Of a stretch of 64,000 nt of DNA, positions 1-12,355 are shown piece by piece. Source of the stretch: Primulina eburnea. Lineage: Eukaryota; Streptophyta; Magnoliopsida; Lamiales; Gesneriaceae. The notes beneath the pieces are model-generated. The model searched no databases. It saw only the letters and a program-made list of their open reading frames with translations, and had not been told where the DNA came from. The position numbers and the translations under genes are program-made. Location: assembly GCF_022965805.1 (NCBI RefSeq), contig NC_133102.1, positions 2,364,885-2,428,884 on the forward strand, written 5' to 3'. Each line of letters opens with the position of its first letter. Within the stretch, counting starts at the first letter, position 1.

Positions 1-374
1 CAAGGCCGTGAAGCAGATGCTGTTATTATATCGATGGTAAGCTTTAATTAGTACCTCTACCTCAGACAAGATTGAAATACTCCTTGTAACATGCACGATT
101 CGTGCTGACTGTTTTTCTGGTGTCTGTCCAGGTTCGCTCAAACAATATGGGAGCTGTCGGATTTTTAGGAGACAGTAGACGAATAAATGTGGCAATAACA
201 CGTGCACGCAAACATGTTGCAATTGTGTGTGATAGCTCAACGATATGCCATAACACCTTTTTGGCGCGGTTGCTACGACATATACGATATTATGGTCGGG
301 TGAAGCATGCAGATCCAGGTGGCTATGGGGGCACTGGACTTAGTATGACCCCAATGTTGCCTTCATTGAGTTAG
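1..374 (+). CDS. SF1 DNA/RNA helicase, IGHMBP2/SMUBP2-like, C-terminal end (partial)
   Basis: Two exons are visible. Exon 1-36 enters from outside the window and exon 132-374 ends at TAG; the intron 37-131 has GTAAGC and CCAG ends and phase 0. Joined, they give helicase motif V (QGREADAVIISMVRSN) followed by motif VI (RRINVAITRARKHVAIVCD), with the arginines that contact ATP in superfamily 1B (Upf1-like) helicases. After motif VI a tail of about 50 residues ends with a Gly-rich stretch and ...MTPMLPSLS. In plants this arrangement is typical of the 'DNA-binding protein SMUBP-2' group: ATP-dependent 5'-3' helicases acting on RNA or DNA. R3H or zinc-finger domains found downstream in animal IGHMBP2 are absent here. 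Only about 92 residues are seen, so subfamily placement is likely but not proven. Confidence 0.85.
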
Positions 375-2869
375 TGTTGTGTGGGTAAATTTAAAGTTGT
401 ATCTCGGATAGCAATTGCGGGTGGGTAGACGGGGGCATATGTGTAGTAAATATTTAGCAAATCATCAATTGAAATGTATTCGAAAAGAGATTAAGAATCT
501 CAAATTCTTTGGATACAGGAGGTATTGGAGCAACACGATTTTTTGAAGCCTTTGCTGCGATTTATCTTCCCTTGAATAAAATGCTATTGGATGGATTTTC
601 TAACAGAAATATAAACCAGTCCGAAATTTTATAAAAAAATCTAAAGAAATTTGGTAGCAGGGTTTCGATATTTTTTTAGAAGTGAAAAAAAAGAACGTTT
701 TATTCCATTGAAAACCTTTTCTATTCTCTTTGAGAACAAAACATTTTTATTCTTTTTTGTTTAATTTTTCTTGAAAATCTTCTATGTTTCAAGTAAAATA
801 TATTGGAAATACATTTTTTGTGGACACTGTTTTTGCTAACTGGTGTGTGATTCTAACTGTATTTTTGAAAATCTTCCATGTTCGAAATGTATGCATTTGA
901 TGCAAGTAACCCAAATATATGAGTGTGATACTAGTTGTTATAAACACATCGGGTGGAAGATTAGTCGATGAATCATAATGTCACAACCCCATTAGAGTTG
1001 CAAAGGAACCAAAATTGGTTTGAACTTGAAGGAAATGTAATTTGAGCTCGATTGAAATACTGAGTATTTACGAATTTTTGTTTAAATAAAAATTGATTCA
1101 AAATATTCGATCATGTTTCCAAGCTATTCGAAAAATTATTATAAAATAAAGACTCTAAAGATTTAAAAGATACTAATTTAATATATAACTATATTATATT
1201 AATATAATATTAAAGTTTAGATGACTCGCAAACTATCAAATAAAATAATTTGAGTTCAAATTAAACACGGAAAAATTTAAAAAATAGTAAGTTCGTCTTA
1301 ATTCAATGAATACAAATACATATAAGTGTTTTTTGAGGTGACTCAAAACACTCGTTAATCGATCGATTCTTTATATTTTGATTATTCTTTAATAGTCTAT
1401 CTTATTCATGCTCAATTATCTTGTTGGACAAATATTAATTGCCTCATTAAAAAGTTTAAAACATCATTTTTTTAATTAATAAATGCGATGAATATATAAA
1501 AGGAATTTATGTATTATTTTTTTTGAGCAAGGAATTATTATTTTAGTTGCATGAATATTTTTTTAATTCATTACTAATAATGACCCATGCATAATATGCA
1601 TAAAATATTTTTATTTTACTGTTATTTTGGTTATCTATGTTAAAAAATTTCATTGTTAATATGCTATATTTGATAGTTTTGGAATATTATTCATTTCTTA
1701 CATAGTATCGATGTGACCATATATGTTACTTTCGTGACTTCGACATAATACTGATGTGTAAGTACCACATCAACAATTTTATTAAAAATGACTAAAATGA
1801 TAAAAAAAAAAATTTAAAAATACATTACTAATACTAAAACTAGACAAGCCAAATGATCAAAATCACAATATAACAAACATGGTCAAAATTACAACTTTAC
1901 TTATTCTAACAGCAACAGTCTGTAAACCAATAACATATATAATTCAACCAAATAAAAATAAAAATAAAAATAGAGTTCTAAACTACTTTTACCACAAGAT
2001 TATCCTAATTTTTTATAATTAACTAGTATTTTATGAGTACGAAAATATTATTCATGTAATTTATTTTAGAATTTAAAAATAATAGCGTTTGAATAATTAT
2101 TAATTTATTAATGTAATATAAAAAATATATTTAAAATTTAAGATTATTTATATTAATAACAATTTCCACTCAATTAATAAATAAATATTTTATAAAAAAC
2201 AAAATTTATATTTTTTTGAAATATAAAAAAATATATTTATATTAAAATTAAGATAAATAATAACAATAATAATTTACGACAATCGATATGTTGAATTAAC
2301 ACACACTTTATTAAAAGATAAAAATATATAATATTCTATAAAAATTTATATTTTAATATACTTCAAAATTTAAAAATACAAAATAACACGAAGCTAAAAA
2401 TTATAACTAAAATTAAATATATAACCAATATAATTACTTAAATATAATTTATATTTCTAATAGAAAATTAAATTCAAATGTGAATTTTCTAAAAAAATTA
2501 TATTTAAATTACATATTTAGTTCTTTTGTTTGTTTTTAAATATATAATACGAAAAATATTTTTTTATAACTTTTATTTTAGAAAACTACAAAAAACTATG
2601 TATTTATATATATAGATAATATATCTCCTGTTCTGTAATTCCTTGTAGAATTTTGCAGATCTTGGAATGTAAAATTTATATTATGATATTGAAAGAATCC
2701 ACCTCTCAATCGGATTTCGATTCCTCTGTAGATTATTGCCTACTGAGAGGGGTGGTTGGAATTAACTTTATTTTCAGACAAACGCACATATATATTGGCA
2801 GGTTAATTTTGTGATTTCATAGAAATTATCTGGAAAACTGGTGGTCAATTGATCGACGGCGAGTTGCCC
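375..2869. other. AT-rich spacer; 3' flank of helicase, 5' flank of PHD gene
   Basis: No coding exon is recognisable. The first few hundred bases are probably the helicase 3' UTR. The stretch 1080-2640 is extremely AT-rich with runs of A/T and no long ORF. About 2640-2869 becomes less AT-rich and likely holds the 5' UTR of the PHD gene. No confident transposon ends were seen. Confidence 0.6.
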
Positions 2870-5800
2870 ATGAGCAAGCCCAAGGAACGCACCATCTTCC
2901 ATGCCTCTTCCGCTCTTCCTCAGCCCCAGGTATGTCAATTAGGGTTCCCTTTCGTTGCATGTTCAATTTTCGGAATATTGACGCAAAGCTTGATTTTTGT
3001 CTGCGTTTTTTACATGCAATATGGTTTGTCCTTTTTCTTGGTTATTATTTGGTACTTGTTTTAGCATGAATAAACTGTGACCAGTTTGGGGAAATGATCA
3101 AATTTTTTCCGCGAGTATGTGGGTGAACGAAGAGTCTGTAAACCTGAGTTAAATGTATCGCTATCTGTACGTAAAACATAGCAATAGCTGATGCGCCTAT
3201 GTACGTCTATCCAACCAGCGAAAGGACGAGGAGGTTCTCTTAACTGACTGTACGTTAGGTGCTTCTCCTATCTTAAGAAGATACCGGAGGCTGCAAGGGT
3301 TAGATTTAATAATATCAGTCTAATGACTGCTGTCGTTCAATGGTGTCGTTTTTTTCCCTTCTGCTGCATCTGCTCTTCTTTTTTTTTAAAAAAAATTTTA
3401 ACCCACTGACACCTGTAGAAGAATTCTAAATGATTGCTCTAATGACGAGTTTGTTACGAGGTTTGAGAAATTAATCGGGATAATGTCATCTCTACTTTCT
3501 TAAGTTGGTCAAAATTACTGATGGATTCATGTAAGATTTATAAGGAACGCTGATCTCCCCGCTGCTTGAAAAAGTAAAAAAAGAAGAAGCAGCATTCCAA
3601 GTTACTCACCTGTTTAGTGATGGTAGATTATTGCATTACTGTCATTCCCAACTAATCCAATTGATCTATTCATCGCTTTTTTACACGTGTTTTTTTCTCT
3701 AGGTGTCTCAAATTCAGAAAGGATTTAACAGTTGTTCAGATAGAAGTAAAAATGTTGACCATAGGGGGAAATCCGGGAAGTGTAACATGTGCTCTGCCCC
3801 TTGCTCATCTTGCTTTCATACAAATCAAGTTTTTTCGAAGTCAATAGACGAGTCTGCTGGAGAAACCTGTGCAGAAAACATCGTAGTTGACAACGAAAAG
3901 AGCACTGTGGACACTATGATCTCAACTTCTGATTCCTCTGAAAATGCTCGATGTAAAGTATTCTCAAGGACATCTGATGCATCTGCGTCTAATGAAATGG
4001 TGGTACATTCAAAATTTGAGGCTCAAAAAATTCCTGATGATTGTTTGTCTTGTGACAGTGGCACTAATGAAGCCACTCAAGTGTACACTTTTCACAACAG
4101 AAAAGTAGACAACAGAAATCTACCCTGCTCTTCAGTATTCACCAGTTGTGCACCTGATCAAGAGTATGGACATACAATTGATTGTCAGACCCTCTCTGAC
4201 ACGGAAATGATAAGTCTGAAGTCGAACATTCTACAGCAAATCACAGTAGGCTAAGAAAAATAAATGGAGAATTTTACCACAAATTGCCCTCTAGTGGCTT
4301 GCCAATTGGATTATCTTCACGTCATCCAGGTTTTTCTGAGGTTCTAGATTCAAAAATCACGGATCATGGTACTGACTTACTCATTGTAGAGGATACTTCC
4401 ACTCCAAAATATTCATTATGTGACAGAAACTCGAGGGACAATGGAAGAAGATAAATGTTCTGCTCCACACGGGGCACATTCAGAGGTCTCAAGCGAGCAC
4501 TTGAATTCTTTACTGACTGGAGATGTGGTGACAGCTATTCACGGTGATCTGCTTGGTAATGCTGTTAATTCTGCTGAGAAGAATGTGGATGCGAGGGTAG
4601 ATATGCATCTTGTCGATGATACTGATGACTCTGATATGGTGGAGCAGGATGTAAGAATGTATTCTTGCTTATTTAGTAGGGGATTATCTATCATAGTTTA
4701 ATAAACCTATCAAAAATTATTTCACGTGGCACATTCATATTTAATCACACTCCATTTTTCAGTATTTCTCATTTCAATATGTTTGAAGGCCTGAGACATC
4801 TTGAGCATAACCTCTGTTCTATGATAGGTCGGATATCCCTACCCCCTGAATCACCATTAAATACAAAATAAAATTTAATGAGTTCCTTTTGACTTTGAAT
4901 AGAACGGTATATTGACGATAACATCCTATTTACAGTTATGGCCACTATATGTATGTTTTGATGAATAATATTATCTTTTTCTTGATTTCATACTTGACTC
5001 TGTGTGTTAGGATAATTAGGGATTATTTACATGAGATATTATCACTATCATACAACAAGATTTTGCTTTATCATTATTATTTTTATTTTAGAATTAACTA
5101 TTATAAGGCAATAAAGGTTTATGAATGAACACCTGGATGCTGTAAGTGTGACTATGCTTATGACTAGTTCTACTCTCAATTGATGCATGATCCGATAAAT
5201 ACATTTTTGGAATTACAATTACAATGATGAGCAGACCTATAAATATTTGAAATATCAAACTCTTGATTCAGAAAGATACGTAAAATTGTTTGAGCAAGTA
5301 TCTTCGTATTTAATGATTGTTTATTTTCTTGTCAAAATCATTTTCTATGATTATTGGGGACCGATAATTGTCATGGTATTAACGACCGAATCATGATGCC
5401 TGACTAATAAACGATTTAAAAGATTTGAGATAGACCATTACGATTAACTAAGACTTTTAGTAAAACGATAAACATTCAATTATACAATTGGTGATAGAGG
5501 TACGATCACATGTTCGATTCACGAAGATTGCAAATAGTGCAATTATTGCGTGATTTTTGAGGAGTAATAAATATCCTACTGGGGTGGCGATCAGCAACAT
5601 GGTTTTTGGACTGCTGTACATTTTAAAGACATTTGAGTTTAACTTCACTACTATAGTTTTTGGTAAAACGACAAATGCTCAATTATTTGTTGAATTTCCA
5701 TTTAAGGTCTCATTTGTTTACCAAATTGTACTCTTATTAAAGTTTCAGTTTTGTCGAAATAGGTAAAAGTCTGTGATATCTGTGGAGATGCAGGTCGGGA

Positions 5801-8800
5801 GGATTTGCTTGCCATATGCTGTAGGTGTATTGATGGTGCAGAACATACGTAAGTTTTAAAAGTTCTCTATTGTCTTTTTATCGATGCTACAATATATTTG
5901 AATTCATTTGAAATAAGTGTAACCTACTCATCCTATCTCAGTTATTGCATGCGAGAAAAGATGGCTAAAGTCCCTGAAGGTGACTGGCTGTGTGAAGAAT
6001 GCAAATCCGGGGAGCAGATGAGAAGTCAAAGACAAGATAAATTTGGAAAGGTGGATGGTAATGAGAAAAATAATTCATCTGGTCAAGTAATTAGTGAACA
6101 TGTAATTAGTGTTGATGTTGAGGGAAATAGAAGTAGAAGCAGTGTGAAAATTCCAAACAAAAGGCTAAGAGATGACGCTGATGCTGAAGTTTCTTCTATC
6201 GTGAAGAAGCTGGCTGTTGAATCAATAACTAGATTGCAAAACTCCTCTTGGTCCGCCAAAGCAGCTGCTATTTCTCGTGAGAATTCTTTAAAGAACCCAG
6301 ACAAGGGAAGAGTGCAGTCTTCACACAGTGGTCCCTCTTCTGATGCTGTCTCAGTTAATGATAATCCGAAGTTAGCACATTCTGCTTCAGATCGGCGAGT
6401 ACATAATTTTCAAGGTTATATGGTGTTTTTTAGCACATTGTTTCTCTGGTGTTGACATTCCTGGAGTTTCCTTAAATTTCATTAGTTTGTGTAAAGAAGT
6501 GGGTTTTCCTTCTACAAGTAGTTTTAGTTTCTTTGTCACTAACTATCAGGACCAATATTTTCAATTATGCAGGTGTTTTCTCTAGGTCTAATTCATTTAC
6601 ATCTATAAATTCAAAACCAAAGGTGAAGCTCGTAGATCTAGTTCTTCAGCGGGAGAAATCAGTAAAGCAAGTTGCCCCTCATCAACTTAAGGATGGTGGT
6701 ATCCGATCCCTGGACAAATCTATGTCGTTCAAAGCAAAAAATTTAATTGATTTTGAATCAAAAACAAAAATGCTATCTCCTAGACCGTCGTCTCACATCC
6801 ATAATTTGAAAAATTCAAAACAGCAAAATAAATTTGAACGGCAGAGCTCTTTCAAGTCAAAACATGCACCAACTAATTCAAATATAGATGCTTCAATGGA
6901 TTATGTCTCGAGAAGTGATAAAAAACAAGCATCTGGAGGTGAACATTGTCAAATTTCTACTCCGACTGATCACCTTGAGACAAGATCCAGGCAACCTGAT
7001 GGCAAATCAGCAGCATTATCGAGATCATATAGCCTTTCATCTCGAAAGAGTTCTGATTTACCCAGTTCTTTAGGTATGATTTAATCAAATGATGTGAGTT
7101 GATACCTCATAATGGTTTTGCCTTTTCAAAATTGTTTCTATTCCTTTCAATAATTTGTATTGGCAGGTGAATTTAAGAGGCCGGCGTTGTACGGGCGCAA
7201 TTCGCACGTGGTTTTATCTGCCAAGGGAGTTAATAACATGGATAAAAATTCTAATCGAAGTAACTTAAAGGCGGATTCATCCTCATGCTCAGGTGTTTCT
7301 GAAAGATCACCTTTCAATGCTGATGAAGACCAACATAATGGATTGTCTCAGCCCAGAGAGTCCTCTAATTCCGGTGAACCATTAAGGGAACAATCTGGAA
7401 GCTGCTCTAGGCCGTCATATGTAAACTCTTCATGGGACAGAAACAATAACCTGAAAGCTGCTATCCAGGCTGCTATGCTGAGAAAGCCCGGAGTATACCA
7501 AAAGTATAGGTCTGATTATGCATCAACGTCAAACATGGGTTGCGATATAGCTTTTAAAGATCATTTATCAAGTTCTGCTGTAAGGAGAATCGAGTCTTCT
7601 GCTGCAGAGGTTGTTGATAAGTGTACATTGTCCCAAAATTTGTCTGCGGACAGGCTTGGACAGGAAACACTCAACAATACAAAGCATTTTCCATCGGAAC
7701 CTGTAGAAGCTTTCTCTGGAGGAGATGACACCCAGATGTTGTTGGATTGGAAGTCCTCCTCAAGGGACATGTTCAGTAATGATGCTGCAGCGATGGCAAT
7801 CTTTACAAAATCCTTGGCCATCCCTAAACATGAATATATATGGCAGTAAGATCTTAGTTTTCTCCAAAATTTTCCAGTTGACTTTATCCACATTCTATTT
7901 TTGTGTTCTCAGACATCTCTAAATGCAGGGGAAATTTTGATATTTGCCGAAGTGGTAAAATCTTTGTCTCCTGGGATGGAATCCAAGCCCACTTGTCTAT
8001 AAGTTCATCACCTCAAGTTCTGGATGTCGTAAAGAAATTTCAGAACAGAATTGTTCTGTATGAAGTGCCTCGCTTGAGCACATGGCCTATTCAGTTTCAG
8101 GAACGCGGGGTTGTAGAGGATAACATAGCCCTTTTCTTTTTTGCTAAGGATCTTGAGAGGTAATTTCTTAAATTTTTTCTCATTTCATCCATAGGTATTT
8201 TAATATTCATGTGATGTTTCTTGCAATGGATTTTCCTCTGTTTAAAAGTAGCCATGTTATCCTACAGTTACAACAAGATCTACAAAGTTTGGCTGGAGAA
8301 TATAATAAAGAACGACCTTGCTCTTAAAGGGAATGTAAATGGTGTTGAGCTCCTAATATTTCCTTCCAATCAGCTTCCAGAGAATTCCCAGCGTAAGTTC
8401 AACTTTGTTTCATCTTGTTATCTAATTAATTTTCCCCTTATTTCAGAAAGTGGATACAATATGCCTCAATCCGTGCTTGCAATGCAAACTTCGTAAAATG
8501 ACTATTCAGAGTTTGCATTGCTAATGTTTATAAAGGGGATACTTTTTATCTGAGAATTTACTGTTTTTAAACACCTTTTCTGTGTCATAGGATGAGGTTT
8601 TTACTACTTGTGTCGAGTGCATTTATACTGAAAACCAACCTTACAGCCTACATGTTCATACTATTCAGAAAACATGTGCCCGTTCTAGAAAACCTACTAG
8701 AGATATCAAACTGTAGTTGATGTTAATTAAAATCAGGCACATCATGTTGGTTGGACTTCAAGAAACAAAAGTAGCTTTTCTGTGTTCCAATGCACGAGGA

Positions 8801-10177
8801 AATGAAATTAAAGAGGCTCTAAATTCCAGGATTCTTGCAATCAAGATGGGATATGACATTCTTGATATTGTCTGCCTGCAGGGTGGAATATGTTATTCTT
8901 CTTATGGGGTGTGTTCAGAGGAAAGAAAGAAAGTCGCTTGGAATATATGCCTGAGAATGGTCATTCACTTAGTCCTGATGCTAGAGATTTTCCTGCACGT
9001 GATGATGTATGCCCTGATCCTAAGCTGAATGCTTCCGTAGAGTTTTGTAGTTTATTGTCACATGGAGCGATTGATGGAGATTGTGATGCCAGAGTATCTT
9101 CTGTTGATTGTTTGGATGGTAGACTGAATTCCAGTTCCTCTACGGCAGCAAGGAGTTTTAGTGCAAGACAATGTCAAGAACTCAGGGATACTTGTCCGGT
9201 ATTTGTCTTTTCTGTTTGTGCATGCATAAATTGCTTTGTTACATATGGGTTTTTTGAATTGCTTGTTTGTTTTGTAAGCTTTAATGAAGCTAGTACGGGA
9301 CCATTTTTGTGGGTTGCTTTGATAGTATCTTCTTGTTCTGGAGTATAGATTTACTTAACATCTTGTTATGAAGACACTCTGGTTCAGCTCACTGCTGAAA
9401 TTTTGATATCTGCATATACATATTTAATAGGAAGAAGGCATCAATTTGAGCAGTGGACCTCTCCATGGTAGGTCACCTATCAACGTTTCTGTAAGGAAGC
9501 AAATGTCATTGCATATCGATACTCCTCTCGGTCGGGAGCCAACATTCATCATATAATTTTGATAAATCCCTAGATGGTGTTCTGGATGTATCTGCAGAGA
9601 AAGGCATAGAGGAGGCAACTATATTGGATAAGGTGCGCAGCAGTCAAGATCAAGTGAAATTCAGTGTGGATGTTAATAATGATTCAGCACGTAGTCAACT
9701 GCATGGAGCGCTTGGAAAGGTAAGTATAGGCAAATTAAATTTTACTTGATGATGTTGAATTCTGGTGATGATAATTGTTCTTGCATTGGCTATTTTGCAT
9801 CACAGATGAATCATCATGTTGCTTCGGGCTCCCGTGAAGTGGAGAATCAACACCATGATGAAGCTTGTAATGAGATTGTCATCCCAGGGCGTTCAGAACA
9901 TGCCAAAAGACAATTACTCCCTATGGAGCAATCCAGTCCTTGGGAAGCACGCTCATCAGAACAAAATGTGCTTCAAAATAGATTACCGGACCTGGAGCTT
10001 GCTTTAGGGGCCGAAAGAAAACAAAAGACTCGAGCTACCCAACAAGTAATGGTCGGTGAACAAGAGAGAAAAATGACAGAGGAGTATATTCTTGATGAAG
10101 CAGCACTCAAAGAAGAGGATGATGTATCATCAGCTCTTTCCCTTTCACTTTCATATCCACTTACCAAGGAGGAATGA
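2870..10177 (+). CDS. AIPP2/PAIPP2-type PHD-finger protein
   Basis: Twelve exons by splice motifs: 2870-2929, 3703-4650, 5763-5848, 5942-6414, 6573-7073, 7167-7845, 7929-8159, 8268-8392, 8882-9198, 9431-9467, 9574-9719, 9806-10177. Total 3975 nt (about 1324 codons). Visible marks: an N-terminal Cys motif (CNMCSAPCSSCFH); a C4HC3 PHD finger split by an intron (VCDICGDAGREDLLAICCRC, then HTYC, then DWLCEEC); long Ser-rich disordered middle; a conserved C-terminal domain starting YIWQGNFDICRSGK and including PRLSTWPIQFQE, DNIALFFFAKDLE, NDLALKG and MLFFLWGVFRGKK. These are hallmarks of Arabidopsis AIPP2 (At3g02890) and PAIPP2 (At5g16680), which bind histone H3 and work with the BAH protein AIPP3 and phosphatase CPL2 in gene repression. 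The C-terminal domain has been described as SPOC-like. Exon 2 carries what look like two compensating frameshifts (stop at 4252-4254, see findings), or an unrecognised intron. ATG at 2870 was chosen as the first in-frame ATG; an N-terminal exon upstream cannot be excluded. Confidence 0.85.
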
Positions 10178-12355
10178 ACTGCGAGTCCTGCTCGAAGTAC
10201 AGGGAAGCATAGGGGTTACACCAATATCTCCAATATCCCCTCTTTCGCCATTTCGGACACAAGTAAAGCATGCCCAGGAAAAGGTCATTGGAACCCATCT
10301 GGGTCTTGGAGGTACATGTCTATTTAAATCAGGCGTTATTATTTTCCCGATGGATTCTAGAAATAACATATCGATAAATCTGGAGGGTATGCCTATGAAT
10401 CGCCAAATCCAACCATCCTGATGGTTGCTGCTAGTATGTGTAAATATTATCCTCATTTGGAGGATCTTGGAGTAAAATCCATCCATTTTCGTATGTGAAC
10501 ATCTTGGTCGGTTGGCGGTTGGCGGATCGGTGATTGTTGAAATGAGTAACCCGATACATATTTAGAACGCAACAAATATTTTCTCTCGATTATGACATTT
10601 GCGTTATTATTTTAAAATCAATGTTCAATATTCACAATTATTTGAACAACTGTGACGCGACTGCCGACAGTAGATGGTGGAGTAAGACACAAGCCGGGTC
10701 TCACTCTCACCAGAAAAATTATCAAGTTTTATTTTATTATTATTACTATTATTTTATCTATATATTATATTTCGTGTAAGGGAATGATTAATGATTTGTT
10801 TGGAGATTGAATTTGCAAGTTGTCACTTTAATTAAATACTTTCGTGTGTGTTAGTTCCCTAGTCAGTGTCCAATGAAAAAGATCAATTCCATTAATACAC
10901 AAATTCATTACATGTGAGCTTCTGTTCTCTTTGGAACAGTCACACTAACATGGGCACAGCTAGATTTATGAGGCCAGTTTGGATTGGAAATTTTTATTTA
11001 TTTTTTTAAAAAATTCATAAATAAAAAAACTAATTCTTGTGTGTTTTTAACCAGTAGAATTTCTTTAGCCATCTTTGATATTTCATAATAAAAAAATATT
11101 TTTCGTGAAACATTAGTGTTGCATATATAATTTGACCTGTGTTTCACTTTGTATTGCTCAAACTTCATTTAATGTGTAAAATGGAATTTATGTAACATAA
11201 AAGAGAAGTAAATAACATCACCCATAATCATTATTAACTAAACTGTCTAGTTTAAGATAATTAATTCATATATCTTAATGACTCACACACTAATGGTATC
11301 AAGACAAACAACCACTGAACATTGAATTTTTTTTCAAATGTGTCCATCCGTGATAGTTAGTGGAGTGTATTTAATCAAGAGTTTTGACGATTTTTAATGA
11401 TTTTTTTAAAATTATAGATTTTTGTGAATTTGATAGTTTTTTATTAACTTTTACAGAATTTCACATATTTATAAACGTATTTATGTGAATTACCGTACAA
11501 ATTTTTATGCATTTTTGTAAACATAGATGAGATGAGAGAAGACAAGAAGAGAATGAAAGAGAAACGAAGATGAGATGGAGAAATAAAAAGTGTGTATGAG
11601 TTAAAAGTTTTAACAATTCATTCAAATATTTGGGTCGGACCAAAGACAACTTTTGACGATGTAGTACTTTAGACTTTAATATTTGTATGTTAATAAATTC
11701 TATGAAATTGTTAAAAGTCTACTGAAAATTTGAATATTTATATAAACTTATCACTTGACTTTTTTTAAAACTATATGAACCTTAGACTTCTATAAAATGT
11801 TCAAAACTCTTAAATCTTAATTGAATATCTATGTACTTTTAAAATCTAAAAAAAATTGTTAAAAGTCGTTAGATTTCATACATTGAAACCGATTTTCCAA
11901 AATCTTTTATTTAAATGTTTTTTTATGATGACGTCATAATTTATATTAATATATTAACTTTATATGCACGATTATTCACAGGTCTCCTGCCTCTCACAGT
12001 CATACAGTGTCTTTTTCATTCCTTTTCCAAAAACAGATAATTATACAAAATTCTAGGGGCAATTTTGTAAATTCATAGGTGACACCATTGTACTTGAAAG
12101 CGGAGATTGAAGAGCAGCGGTTGGGGGCAGACGAAGCGAGTTCTCTCTTCGGCAAAGAAAGTTGTTCACTTTGATAAAGTTCAAGCTTCTCTCTCTGCTT
12201 TTTTGTATACAGACGAACCTAACTCACTGTAATTAACCGCTGCTAGATTTGGATGCATTGGATCCATTGATACATATAGGACAATGTCCGCATTTCAGCG
12301 AAGACCCATCTTCATTTGAAGCCGATTAACTTCTACTTTATCTATTAAATCAGCC
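10178..12355. other. Spacer between PHD and WEB genes
   Basis: 10178-10500 is probably the 3' UTR of the PHD gene. 10980-11980 is AT-rich with no ORF of coding character and no clear transposon ends. 12060-12355 is less AT-rich, with a CT-rich run near 12180, and is the probable promoter and 5' UTR of the WEB gene. Confidence 0.55.

Noticed and set aside
10092..10486. Overlapping ORFs on both strands after the PHD stop
   Set aside because: They are shadows of the last PHD exon or its 3' UTR; no splice-compatible continuation with conserved motifs was found.
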